The notes under the pieces were generated by a model. The model saw only the letters and a program-made list of their open reading frames with translations. It searched no databases and was not told where the DNA came from. DNA of 37,426 bases, from assembly GCA_019694805.1 (NCBI GenBank), contig JAIBBG010000031.1, positions 1 to 37,426 of the forward strand, in the 5' to 3' direction. This DNA is from Flavobacteriales bacterium (GTDB lineage Bacteria > Bacteroidota > Bacteroidia > Flavobacteriales_D > Sanyastnellaceae). Within the stretch, counting starts at the first letter, position 1; the number at the start of each line of letters is the position of its first letter. Shown in pieces: positions 26,047 through 35,684 of the stretch. Position numbers and translations under genes: made by a program.

Positions 26047-26505
26047 CTATGAATTTCGCTCGAATGTGAGGTAGTCCGTTCCACCGTTTCCACCACTCAC
26101 ATCCTCCAATTCTATCTTCGATTCTGATTGTGAAACCACGTGCCAATCATCGTTGATGTCTACAAATTCACCTGTTGCTTGTACATCGAGTGTAAAATGA
26201 AATTCACTCTCCGGATCATCGTCACCACTATGCTGCATTACGCTCCAGTTGCCGGAGTAAGCCATTGATTCACTCACAGCCATGAGGTCGCCACCTATGC
26301 CAAAAGAAAACTTAAATCCAGAATATCGAGTTGTTTCATCTTCACCAGAGTCGATGAACCTTGCAATTTTCCAAGATCCACTTTTCAACTTATCGTTGAG
26401 TGAATCAGCGCTTCCTGAGCTTGAGGTATTTTCCTTTTTACATGATGTAAATACGATGACCATCATCGCCAATGGCCAAATGAATGTGCGAATTTTTTTG
26501 CTCAT
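26047..26505 (-). CDS. Lipoprotein, unknown function
   Basis: The 152-residue protein has a lipoprotein signal: hydrophobic WPLAMMVIVF followed by the lipobox FTSC (cysteine near residue 22) and a charged, Ser-rich linker (KKENTSSSGSADS). The remainder resembles a small lipocalin-like or DUF4923/5004-type beta-barrel (SGSWKIARFIDSGEDET, GYSGNW-like pattern SGNWSV, ESEFHFTLDV and KIELEDVSGG). Lipoproteins of this kind are common in Bacteroidota. The ligand is unknown. A promoter with a perfect -7 box lies at 26556-26588, giving a leader of about 45 bases. It converges with the neighbouring envelope gene. Confidence 0.7.
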   Translation of the reverse strand: MSKKIRTFIWPLAMMVIVFTSCKKENTSSSGSADSLNDKLKSGSWKIARFIDSGEDETTRYSGFKFSFGIGGDLMAVSESMAYSGNWSVMQHSGDDDPESEFHFTLDVQATGEFVDINDDWHVVSQSESKIELEDVSGGNGGTDYLTFERNS

Positions 26506-26555
26506 AATCTTTGTTTTCTCGGTTGATTCATGGGATCAACATGCGTTGTTCGGAT

Positions 26556-26588
26556 CAAAATTATTTAGACCTCCTAAAAAATATCCAA
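26556..26588 (-). promoter_or_regulatory. Candidate promoter of the lipoprotein gene
   Basis: On the minus strand TTG (26588-26586), 22 bases, TAATTTTG (26563-26556), a perfect TAnnTTTG box. It would start the lipoprotein transcript near 26549. Confidence 0.45.
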
Positions 26589-26626
26589 CGAATATTCCCA
26601 AATGAGATTTTGGCACTTCCAACAAG

Positions 26627-26668
26627 AAAAAACCGGGATTGTATCTTTTCGTTAAGATACCATCCCGG
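26627..26668 (-). terminator. Strong rho-independent terminator of the CotH-like gene
   Basis: CCGGGAT-T-GTATCTT (26633-26647) pairs with AAGATAC-C-ATCCCGG (26654-26668): 14 pairs with one mismatch and a 6-base loop. A run of A's at 26627-26632 becomes U's on the minus strand. It lies 21 bases after the CotH-like stop codon and isolates that gene from the lipoprotein gene. Confidence 0.9.
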
Positions 26669-26689
26669 CTAACCAAAGTATGAACCTAT

Positions 26690-28966
26690 TTATTGTTTTA
26701 AGAGTCTGAGCGAAGCTTTGCTTCCCATTTCATCGCACACCATGATTGTATATGATCCGGCACTCCAAGTTGCAGTATTCATGGTTCCCGACATACCATT
26801 CATTTGATTTTCATACACCACACGTCCAGCAATATCAACCACTGTCAACATCAATCTTTTGGACTCGGAATACCGAATATGAACGACATCGCTGAATGGA
26901 TTCGGATAAACAACCAGAGATCCCTGAAGCAAATTTTCACTGATGGCATCGATGACTTCGTTGCTGTTTTCAGCATCGAATGTGGTATTCATCGATGTCC
27001 ACGGACCCGTACCATTCGGATATCTTCCATAAGAAACATCAGCTGTCATCACAGGATAGGTGACTTGATCCAGCAATTGGAGAGATGGATCGCTCAAGAC
27101 GATGGATTCACCAAGAGAGCTCAAATCAAAATTCGCATGGATGAAAAGTTGTTCTTCATCATCATCAATCCATGCGATGAGGAAATCATGAGGTAGAATG
27201 ACACTACCTGAAGGAAATTGCCATTTGTCAAGTATTGTTGGATCATCCGTAAGATAAGAGCCAGTCAAATCCACAACCTCACTTGTGGTATTGTAGAATT
27301 CCACCCAATCGTTGGATTGTCCATATTCATCTTCCTGAATGGAGTTATCAGACAACAATTCATTGATGACAACAGCACCAGGTGTAATGGCAGTCGTGGC
27401 AGCATGAAGTATATAGAATTCATGTTCCGCCCTTTCAGGTGAAAAAATGCCGGCTTCATTGTTTTCAGCATAAATATAATATTCGGCAACACTTCCATTC
27501 ATGGTAAAAGAAGCTCCATACACACCATCGCCGGAAACACCATCTCCGTGTTGACCATCGTCATACATCGCATAACGATAGAAACGCAATACGTGATTCA
27601 GGCGATAACCGAGGTATACAGAAGTTGCATTGTTCACTTGTGCAGTGATGGTGACTTCACTACCGTATGTTGGTACTGGCGAAGATGCCAGGATATTGGT
27701 GATGGTTGGTGGAGTTTGGGTGAACTCGGTGGTTGATTGCAGGTAGGTGTTTCTTGAATCCATGAGTACCTGAATGCCTGGGATACTTTGACCACCACCC
27801 GGGCCACCACCACCGGTGATATTGGTTGACAAACTGCTTTGAAATTGGGTGTAGGTATAAAATCCATTGGGATCTCCGCTTACCGATGCATCTATCACAT
27901 CCATGAGTTCATTGGCTTTCATGAGGTATTCTCCATTTGCAAAATTCTCATTGGTAATGGTTCTCATATGTGCGATATACATCTTCTTGAACTGTGGAAT
28001 AGCCATCAGTTTTTGAATGAGCGGATGACTTGAATCGTTAGAATACATAGGAATAAGCGTTTGCATTCCCGAGACGCTGAGGTTATTTCCTGGGAATCCT
28101 CCAAAACTCATGTTCAAGTCCCATACTGTGGGTACCCATCTATTGTTAAGGTCTCGGTACAGATAATAGTTCTGCTTGAATTGGCCAGTGTATGAATCGA
28201 GATTGACAAGGACATTATTGAATGCCAACATCCACAACACGCGATCTATATCCATCACATCCTCCAATGCAGAAGTATTGTTATTCAGCGTGTTGATCAA
28301 GTCAAGCAATTCCGCCCAGCCTGCTTCAGATTGTAATTCATAACGGGTGTAATAATCAGTACTGTCCGTTCCAATCCAAGTCAAATCTGGATAGCCGCCA
28401 CCACCTGGACCAGCTCCACCTTGTGGATTACACTTGAAAAACTCCCCTTCAGCATCGAAATAATGTCCTCCCAAGAAGTGTTTGTCAATTGATTCATCAT
28501 TGGTGTACAATCCCATCAGTTCATTGTTGATGTAGACATTGATATGATTGCTCAATGGAGCATCCATATATTTTCTCAGGATATCGTAAGACAACACCTC
28601 ACGTATGCATGAAGGGTCTTTGTAATTATTCCCCAGTTTTAAGTCGTTGAAATGATCGTATTGCTGATCCTCATTGATGTAATCAAGTTTCACATGCAAT
28701 GGGTTCTTTGCATTGTTCTGATTGTAAGAGCTATTGCCTTTGTATTTTACGCCTACGTCAAAAAAGGTAACTCCATTGATACGCACTGAATCGGCTACCA
28801 GATATCCTTCGTTTCCGGACATTTCAGCATCCATGAGATTATCCCAATTGGATTCTGAAAAGAAAATTTCCAGCAATTGAACGGTATTCTGATCATACAG
28901 CGATTGCGCAGAAGTTTGATGGACAGTAGCGAGTAAAAAAATAAAGAGGAGGTTTCTCAATTTCAT
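26690..28966 (-). CDS. Secreted CotH-kinase-like protein with lamin-tail domain and T9SS type A sorting domain
   Basis: The 758-residue protein has a signal peptide (MKLRNLLFIFLLATVHQTSAQ). The CotH domain spans about 30-400, with KYKGNSS (75-81), GGHYFDAEGEFFKC (166-179), the NVLVNLDSYTGQFKQNYYLYRD segment (D257 a candidate catalytic residue) and VWDLNMSFGG (W282-DLN); two Gly-rich loops (GGAGPGGGGYP, GGGGPGGGQS) interrupt it. A middle Ig-like region follows, then a lamin-tail domain (about 540-690; AVVINELLSDNS, NDWVEFYN, LTGSYLTDDP) and a type A sorting domain (VVYPNPFSDVVHI...AGSYTIMV). CotH in spores is a kinase of coat proteins, so this is a candidate secreted kinase. Substrate is unknown and neighbours are also secreted. 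Confidence 0.88.
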   Translation of the reverse strand: MKLRNLLFIFLLATVHQTSAQSLYDQNTVQLLEIFFSESNWDNLMDAEMSGNEGYLVADSVRINGVTFFDVGVKYKGNSSYNQNNAKNPLHVKLDYINEDQQYDHFNDLKLGNNYKDPSCIREVLSYDILRKYMDAPLSNHINVYINNELMGLYTNDESIDKHFLGGHYFDAEGEFFKCNPQGGAGPGGGGYPDLTWIGTDSTDYYTRYELQSEAGWAELLDLINTLNNNTSALEDVMDIDRVLWMLAFNNVLVNLDSYTGQFKQNYYLYRDLNNRWVPTVWDLNMSFGGFPGNNLSVSGMQTLIPMYSNDSSHPLIQKLMAIPQFKKMYIAHMRTITNENFANGEYLMKANELMDVIDASVSGDPNGFYTYTQFQSSLSTNITGGGGPGGGQSIPGIQVLMDSRNTYLQSTTEFTQTPPTITNILASSPVPTYGSEVTITAQVNNATSVYLGYRLNHVLRFYRYAMYDDGQHGDGVSGDGVYGASFTMNGSVAEYYIYAENNEAGIFSPERAEHEFYILHAATTAITPGAVVINELLSDNSIQEDEYGQSNDWVEFYNTTSEVVDLTGSYLTDDPTILDKWQFPSGSVILPHDFLIAWIDDDEEQLFIHANFDLSSLGESIVLSDPSLQLLDQVTYPVMTADVSYGRYPNGTGPWTSMNTTFDAENSNEVIDAISENLLQGSLVVYPNPFSDVVHIRYSESKRLMLTVVDIAGRVVYENQMNGMSGTMNTATWSAGSYTIMVCDEMGSKASLRLLKQ

Positions 28967-29142
28967 ATCATAGCATTTACTTAACGTTTTGACGATATTG
29001 ACCTAACAATCCTTCGATCGTTTAAAACACCATACAACATTTTTTTAGAAACCCTTGGGTAATGAATAAAACACGCGGCCGCAGAACACGCATTTCGGAA
29101 GAGACCGACTTTCCAAATGATAACTCGAGTTGAGCTCCTTCC

Positions 29143-31932
29143 CTATCTTACGATTTGAATAGGTAGACAATTTCGCATTCCCTTTTGAGTAAAACAAATG
29201 GTGTAGTGACCTTGACTCAATCCAGACACATCAATGCTGCCTTGCACATTATTTAAAGACTGAACCATTTCACCGGATGCTTGATAAATTTCAATGCGGT
29301 CCACCACGGCCTCCGTTTTCAAACGAATGAAATCCTTGCTAGGATTGGGATATATAAACACAGAGGATGAAAGATCTTGCTCATCAAGTTGATCAGGCAA
29401 AGCGGGGCCTTCTGCAAACAAGGTATAGACAAATCCCATCTTTCCGCTGTTCGATTCATTGATGGCGCCACCAATCCAACAAATGCTATCATTCATGATT
29501 TCTGTTACCACAGCTTGACTTTGCATGAAATACCCATCTGTCTCTACCCATTCAAATAGATTTTCTCCCTGCAATCCTTTCATGATGATCATGTTGTCTG
29601 ACCACGAACTCGATTGGTTTCTTCTACCTCCCACAGCGATATAACGATGATTCAAATTCACACTAAAATCAAGTGGTAAATTGGAATCCGAACCCAGGTT
29701 ATTCACTTGATGATTCCACATGATGCTATCAGACATCATAGAATATTCGCCAATGGCAGTCTGATCCTCCATTTGTCCCACATAATAAACAGAAGTATCA
29801 GCAATTTCAATTTGAAAAATACTTCCGCTGATATCCATTTCTTCCGACCACGACAATGTCGAGTTCACCACATCAATCGCAGCAAGATAAGGATGAGCAC
29901 CAATGGCTGTTTGGCCGCCTATGATCAACGTTGATTCTACCAAATCCAAATCATAAGGATGGACTTGATCTATATAGGAGTATAACACAGTTTTATTCAA
30001 AGTGGCTTTATCCAATCGATAGATCGCCGTATTGCCAAATAGATAATAGAATTCTGCACCTGAGTCCTCCAGAAAATCAAGTTTTCCCGGATATGATGCA
30101 TTTGAACCAGCTACCTCGTGTTGTTGAGGTGTTGTGATATTTGATCCATCCCATTTGCAATACCAAATGATTCCACTTTTGCTGTACATCGCATAACAAT
30201 TGCCATTGTCAGATTCCACATCCAATACGCGCACTGTTCCAAAATTGATGGGGATAGATTGAGTGGTCTCCATCAACCCTGTGGTTTTGTTGATCTTGTA
30301 GAAAACCAATGACTGCGCATTTGGATTGTAATACGGAGGAGTGAGTATTACAGGATATTCTGATGCCACTACATACAAGTTGCTCTGATCCTGCGCCATA
30401 CCACCCGCTTTGAGAAAAGCATCAGAAGTAACAGGAAGTGACCACCACAATGTGCCATCTTCATCATAACGTTCTACACGCATGATCTTCCCAATTTGTT
30501 TGAATACATACATCGCATCTCCATCCTCCAGCATTTCCATTGTCGAAGAAGCCAATGGCGCAGAATCATTGAGATAATGTTGATCGAGAACACTACCATC
30601 ATTGGCATCGAAGCGAACATAGGTGATGTTTACAGCATCAGTTGTATCCTGCAACTGACCGAGCATCATAGGTTGATTTTGTTTGACGAACATGATACAA
30701 CCTTGACTCAAATCAGAATAATTCTCTTGATCGATGGCAGTAGTGAAGTCAAAGATCTTTTCACCAGTCACTCCTGAGGCTTTCATAGTACCCCATTGTT
30801 CAGGTCCATAGTTCGCATCACCGTAGTATCCGGTGAGATACACATCACCCTGACAATCCACATCAAGTTGCAGAGCAGATTGCCCATTTCCACTGGTGCC
30901 ACTTGGATTACCAAGAGGCGTGATATCGTAATAGTCAAACCAATCAATCTGTCCAGAACCCTTATCTACTTTATAACAATTGAAAAAGTATGAACCACCA
31001 CCTACATATCCATGTTGAAACGAGAGATACATTTTATCATATCGATCAATGAACGGTAGAAGTCGATTCTCATCCGCATTGACTTGGGCATTCCAAATCA
31101 AATCGCCATTGTCTGTGTTGATTTTACTCAGGTTATAATTCCCTCCAAATGATGCGCTGATCAAACCTGTGCTGAAAACATACAAGTCATCGTAATGATC
31201 AAGGTAAAATTTCGTGATGTTTTCCAAAGTATCGTCTTCCACAGCATCATAGATTCGGGTAGTCCAAATGATTTGGTTGAAATCACTGCCATTGAATTTT
31301 GTGACATCCGGACCATTGCCAAAAAAAACGTTTCTTTGATCATCAACTACTATTTGCAATTCCGTAAGAGAAGCGGCTAAACTCGCAGCATTGGTAATCA
31401 TTCCAGTTGATTTATTCACGTAAGCCACTTGGCAATGTGTCTGATCTTGAAAATATCCCATGATCAACTGTTCACCATCAAATTCATCTAAGGTGATCAT
31501 CTCTTGGAGTGAAACCGGAACTTGAAAATGCCAAATGACATCACCAGTTCCTGGATCAATTTTCCATACTTCCCGATTGTATTGACTTGCACCGAGATAG
31601 TACTCTGGAACTCCATAAATATAACCATCAGCAAACTCGAACAAGTGAAACTCAAAATTTCCTTCGATGGCTGAGTAGTATGTACCGGCTGTACTCCAAA
31701 GAATATCTCCACTACTGCTCACCTTTACCACTACCGGGGCCCATGCATCTCCTGTAGTATCCGCACCGGAAACGATTACTCCATCCGGTGTTTCAATGGA
31801 TTGATACAGGTGATGAATCACACCACTGCTTCCATAACTGAAGTAAGATTGATCGATCAATTGTGCTACAAGACCATTTGTAAAGAACAACATGGTGATC
31901 GTTAGAATATATATGGGATGCATGACTTTCAT
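29143..31932 (-). CDS. Large secreted propeller-like protein with T9SS type A sorting domain
   Basis: The 929-residue protein has a signal peptide (MKVMHPIYILTITMLFFTNGLVAQ) and a body made of blade-like segments, each with a pattern such as KINTDNGDLIWNAQVNA, KIDPGTGDVIWHFQV and KINKTTGLMETTQSI, as in PQQ-like or WD-type beta-propellers. The C terminus is a type A sorting domain (SVFIYPNPSKDFIRLKT...GHYTICFTQKG...IQIVR). Start is 5 bases after the stop codon of the beta-helix gene, so they are almost certainly co-transcribed. No catalytic site was seen. It could bind ligands or partners at the surface. Confidence 0.85.
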   Translation of the reverse strand: MKVMHPIYILTITMLFFTNGLVAQLIDQSYFSYGSSGVIHHLYQSIETPDGVIVSGADTTGDAWAPVVVKVSSSGDILWSTAGTYYSAIEGNFEFHLFEFADGYIYGVPEYYLGASQYNREVWKIDPGTGDVIWHFQVPVSLQEMITLDEFDGEQLIMGYFQDQTHCQVAYVNKSTGMITNAASLAASLTELQIVVDDQRNVFFGNGPDVTKFNGSDFNQIIWTTRIYDAVEDDTLENITKFYLDHYDDLYVFSTGLISASFGGNYNLSKINTDNGDLIWNAQVNADENRLLPFIDRYDKMYLSFQHGYVGGGSYFFNCYKVDKGSGQIDWFDYYDITPLGNPSGTSGNGQSALQLDVDCQGDVYLTGYYGDANYGPEQWGTMKASGVTGEKIFDFTTAIDQENYSDLSQGCIMFVKQNQPMMLGQLQDTTDAVNITYVRFDANDGSVLDQHYLNDSAPLASSTMEMLEDGDAMYVFKQIGKIMRVERYDEDGTLWWSLPVTSDAFLKAGGMAQDQSNLYVVASEYPVILTPPYYNPNAQSLVFYKINKTTGLMETTQSIPINFGTVRVLDVESDNGNCYAMYSKSGIIWYCKWDGSNITTPQQHEVAGSNASYPGKLDFLEDSGAEFYYLFGNTAIYRLDKATLNKTVLYSYIDQVHPYDLDLVESTLIIGGQTAIGAHPYLAAIDVVNSTLSWSEEMDISGSIFQIEIADTSVYYVGQMEDQTAIGEYSMMSDSIMWNHQVNNLGSDSNLPLDFSVNLNHRYIAVGGRRNQSSSWSDNMIIMKGLQGENLFEWVETDGYFMQSQAVVTEIMNDSICWIGGAINESNSGKMGFVYTLFAEGPALPDQLDEQDLSSSVFIYPNPSKDFIRLKTEAVVDRIEIYQASGEMVQSLNNVQGSIDVSGLSQGHYTICFTQKGMRNCLPIQIVR

Positions 31933-31937
31933 GTGGT

Positions 31938-34900
31938 TCAGTTGATGGTGATAGAATCAGTGGCAGTACAGCCGTTTTCATGGGTTACAGTGACATTGTA
32001 CGTACCGGGTTGAGAAACAAAAATTCGCTGATCTGTTTCAAGTGTTGACCATTCGATATCCACCCCCGGAATATGCCTGATGTAGAGTTCTTTCTCTGTT
32101 GCGCAATCGTCAGTTGTTTTTTGATAGATTTTCACAAAATCCAGTCTCATATAATCGAAACTCAATCTGTTATTGAACATGAAATCATCTCCCACACCAT
32201 TCGGTTGTCGTACTTCAACATCAATTTCATATGGCGTATTTCCGTTGAATGCAAAATGTCCGAAATTCAAGCGCAAACTATCCCCGGAAGGGATGATTTC
32301 GTTGACAGTGATGATGTCTTGTGACCTTCCAAACAACCACCACTCCGCTTCAAAAGAGTTGATATCAAACAATGATTGATTCACAACCGTGATGATCAGC
32401 GAATCGTTGACAATACAACTCGCAGTATCAGGCATGTTCAATGAAGAGAGGGCAATATCAGTTAGTGTAGTCGCATCAATTTGAAATTCATCAGCACCAA
32501 TATCCGGATTAGCACCTCTGGGTTCATGGTCATAATCATCAACAATTGAAGCCAAGGGCAATGCCGCATTGTACAGCGCAGTGGCGTTGTCGATGTGAAG
32601 ATCTGTCCCCGATATATAATTGGGATTTACAACAAGACTGTGCTGATCCAGATTGTAGGTATTGCGCCATGCATTGAGATCCATATCATTAAAGTTGACC
32701 CTCAAGAAGACATTTTCATCCGGGCAGTAAAAAACGTTGTAATCAGATTCCACCTCAACCATCAACGACGTCGAGAATACATTGTAAAACCAATTGCTGC
32801 TGTTTTGTTTAAATACGTTATTGTATACAACCAAATCAGCAAGAGCAGATCCTGTGGCAATACCTTGCCCTAAAACATTGTTATGATATACATGAACATG
32901 GTGAGAATTCGAGATGTAAGCAAAAGTTCCCGCATTCACCGACATATTATTCGCAATCAAGAACTCGCCGGAATCAAGCACCTGACAAAGTGAAATCTCA
33001 ATGATTCGGCTGTTTGATGTACTTTGAATTTTGTTGTATGCGATATTGAACCCATTTTTAGCATATTGGACCAAACACAACGTAGAAGAGTGTGTGGCCA
33101 CAAATTCATTGTGTACGATTTGTATACCTTGTGTAAATACGACCTCAATAGCAGTCTCAATGTTCGTCCCTTCAAATCGATTATATGCGATGGTGTCTGA
33201 AACAGAAAGAACTTGATTCGATCCACTGAGACTAATTTGTTTGTCGCCACCTCTGAAAACATTATGTGTAAATACATAATGGCTAGCAGGACCACTTACA
33301 GAAATGATATCACCTTCAGATGTTCCATCAACCGCGTTATTCCAAAGCACACAATTCGTAAATCGTATGTGACTGGTTCCGTAGAACATTTGAAAAACAT
33401 TATTGAGTGTGCCGCCTGTGGACCTAACAGTGACATGATCAAAATGAAGATTATTTACGTTTGAAAGTCTCACTACATAATCATAATTGGATGCTGTTGC
33501 CAGATATTCGAATCTTACAGCTGCGCTATCACCGCTCGCCGCATAAATGCGAACACGATTTTCAGTTGATGTTCCGGGTATTGCATAAAAAATAGCTTGC
33601 GACTGATAAGTACCATTGGCCACTGCAACGTCTACAGGACCGCATACACCATGAGCACTCAGTGTTGTAGCCAATTCGGCCAATGAACTAAAATCACCAC
33701 CAGAGGCACTCAACGTGTAGATACCTGTCAAAGAAGTCTTGACATGTACATCCAGCGTATCATTATAAAACGAACCATCCGGCAAACCATTGATTTCACT
33801 CACCCAAAACTGATTCAATGAATCAGCGAAATAGTCAGCAGTATAATATCCAATAAGAATGCTATCCTCCTCAGCAAATGGCACGATACTTCCACTCCAT
33901 TCATAAGTATTGTATTCTACACCGTGCCAACCATGAACAATTCGCGCCGTTGTCATGGTCGATGTGCCATAGTTTTTCATGGTCACGTAAAGAGGCACTA
34001 CATCGCCCATACAAAGTTCATCCGTCATCAGATTGCTATCTGTAATTCCAGCATCCGTTGGACTTAAATCAGATTCCACCGCACCCGGATCAGTAGATAT
34101 TACAGAGCGAGTTTCTCCAAAGAAATCTATAGGAACTTCTGTAATGAAGTCGCAGATATTCTGAATCGAAGGCTCATAGGCAATGAGGTAATCATCATTG
34201 GCAAGAGACGGATCCACCTCCAAGGAATTGCCATCATTGCCAGAAACTGCCACGTAATCCGCAAGCGTTGCATAGCCTGTTGTTCCATTTCCGATGACTG
34301 ACGATCCACCTTCATGAAACCAAACATTCTTATCACTCTCAACCATTGGTACCGTAGTGGGATTGTGCAGCATACAAATACCTGGACCATACATGGCGAA
34401 AATGTTGTTGTATAAACCTATGGTGTCATTCGTTGCAGATTTATAGCAAACACTGGTAGCTACTGACGCTTCAATGCGTATCGTATTATGAGCAATGGTC
34501 ATAGGACAACAATTGCCGGTAGCGATGCCCTTGTATTCCGCGCCATCACCGTTATCCATGTTGATGATATTATTGGTGATGTACTTGTAGTTATTGCTTC
34601 CTCTGACGAGATTGAAAACCGACATGGCGGTGCTATAACCCCTATCCAAATAGATCCGGTTACGTGAAATCATGAGTGTATCAGAAATACTCGAAAGATT
34701 CATCAGTACTGAAGCAGAATTGGCCACAGCACGAATGATGTTTTGTTCAACAAATAAATTCTTGATCGAATTCAAACGCAAAACATAATAATTCTGCGAT
34801 TCGAAAAAATTACCCTCGATAACTATATGATCACAGGTATAACTGCCCGCAGAAGATCCACCTGTGAGATCAATTCCTTCTTCACCACCAATAATATGGT

Positions 34901-35474
34901 TATTCCTAAATGTGATATGACCATTACCGACAGCTGAGGCAGCAATTTCAATCAACGATTCACCGCTCACATTGATCGTGGTTTTGATCACATTGTTTTC
35001 AAAAATGACATCAGAGCAAAGATTCTTGATGACCACAACACGATTGTAGAACCAACTACTCTGTGGCGAAGGCAATGAAGCAATAGTCAATCCGATAAAT
35101 CTGATATGGTCTGTTCCGTTTAAAAACACCGTGTAATCCACATTGTCTCCGGAATTCGTATGCACATGATCGATGATCACATTCTCCCGGTTGCCGGACT
35201 CAGATCGAAATGTGATGTTCGAAGTTTCACTTGCACCAACTATTTCATTGATTTTGAATTTTTCAATATAACTGCCGTCACGGATAAGGAATTCAACAGG
35301 TCCGGAAATGCCGAGTGTATTCAGATCACTCACAGCGCCGTTGATTGATCCATAGTCAGGGGAAGGACCGCCAATGGTGTAAGTACCGGAAAGAGGTTGT
35401 GCTCCGGCGATGAATGACGTGAACATGAGGATAAAGGCGGTGAATCCGACAGCACGCAAAATCAAGCGACACAT
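31938..35474 (-). CDS. Secreted duplicated beta-helix protein lacking a sorting domain
   Basis: The 1178-residue protein has a signal peptide (MCRLILRAVGFTAFILMFTSFIAGAQ). It is built of two similar halves. Each starts with a strand that matches YTIGG..DYGSINGAVSDLNTLGISGPVEFLI (about residue 32) and YTLSASGGDFSSLAELATTLSAHGVCGPVDVAV (about 585), then a right-handed beta-helix with parallel repeat signs (HIRFIGLTI, LHFDHVTVRS, NVIKTTINVS, HNVFRGG) and a CARDB-like domain (residues about 470-575 and 1020-1140). The chain ends in GCTATDSITIN, where relatives run on into a T9SS sorting domain. None is present, and the stop TGA lies 5 bases before the next gene. Either it uses another route or partner, or the sorting domain was lost. 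Such proteins often bind or cleave polysaccharides, though no catalytic site was found. Confidence 0.85.
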   Translation of the reverse strand: MCRLILRAVGFTAFILMFTSFIAGAQPLSGTYTIGGPSPDYGSINGAVSDLNTLGISGPVEFLIRDGSYIEKFKINEIVGASETSNITFRSESGNRENVIIDHVHTNSGDNVDYTVFLNGTDHIRFIGLTIASLPSPQSSWFYNRVVVIKNLCSDVIFENNVIKTTINVSGESLIEIAASAVGNGHITFRNNHIIGGEEGIDLTGGSSAGSYTCDHIVIEGNFFESQNYYVLRLNSIKNLFVEQNIIRAVANSASVLMNLSSISDTLMISRNRIYLDRGYSTAMSVFNLVRGSNNYKYITNNIINMDNGDGAEYKGIATGNCCPMTIAHNTIRIEASVATSVCYKSATNDTIGLYNNIFAMYGPGICMLHNPTTVPMVESDKNVWFHEGGSSVIGNGTTGYATLADYVAVSGNDGNSLEVDPSLANDDYLIAYEPSIQNICDFITEVPIDFFGETRSVISTDPGAVESDLSPTDAGITDSNLMTDELCMGDVVPLYVTMKNYGTSTMTTARIVHGWHGVEYNTYEWSGSIVPFAEEDSILIGYYTADYFADSLNQFWVSEINGLPDGSFYNDTLDVHVKTSLTGIYTLSASGGDFSSLAELATTLSAHGVCGPVDVAVANGTYQSQAIFYAIPGTSTENRVRIYAASGDSAAVRFEYLATASNYDYVVRLSNVNNLHFDHVTVRSTGGTLNNVFQMFYGTSHIRFTNCVLWNNAVDGTSEGDIISVSGPASHYVFTHNVFRGGDKQISLSGSNQVLSVSDTIAYNRFEGTNIETAIEVVFTQGIQIVHNEFVATHSSTLCLVQYAKNGFNIAYNKIQSTSNSRIIEISLCQVLDSGEFLIANNMSVNAGTFAYISNSHHVHVYHNNVLGQGIATGSALADLVVYNNVFKQNSSNWFYNVFSTSLMVEVESDYNVFYCPDENVFLRVNFNDMDLNAWRNTYNLDQHSLVVNPNYISGTDLHIDNATALYNAALPLASIVDDYDHEPRGANPDIGADEFQIDATTLTDIALSSLNMPDTASCIVNDSLIITVVNQSLFDINSFEAEWWLFGRSQDIITVNEIIPSGDSLRLNFGHFAFNGNTPYEIDVEVRQPNGVGDDFMFNNRLSFDYMRLDFVKIYQKTTDDCATEKELYIRHIPGVDIEWSTLETDQRIFVSQPGTYNVTVTHENGCTATDSITIN

Positions 35475-35494
35475 CTAGTTTATGGGGTTGGAAT

Positions 35495-35524
35495 TTGGGC
35501 CAAGATAATCACTTTCTGATTTTG
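35495..35524 (+). promoter_or_regulatory. Possible promoter of the conserved unknown gene
   Basis: TTG (35495-35497), 19 bases, TGATTTTG (35517-35524), one mismatch at the second base of the -7 box. A transcript starting near 35531 would have a 150-base leader before 35685. A weaker match than the tRNA promoter. Confidence 0.3.
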
Positions 35525-35684
35525 TGTATTCCTGTCCAGTGAACAAGATGAAGACTATACCCGAGTGAAGGAGTTCGTTCAATTGCTTCGTTGACATGGA
35601 ACAAAACAATCCATCAACTTGTTTGAGGAAGAATGTTCATGGAAGTGACTTTCTTCCCATTTTTACCATCTGATAATTACGAAT

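Noticed and set aside
29070..29135. Cluster of restriction-site-like words (GCGGCCGC, CTCGAG, GAGCTC) between two large genes
   Set aside because: A cloning-vector scar was considered, but the surrounding bases look like ordinary intergenic DNA with no vector sequence, so coincidence is more likely.
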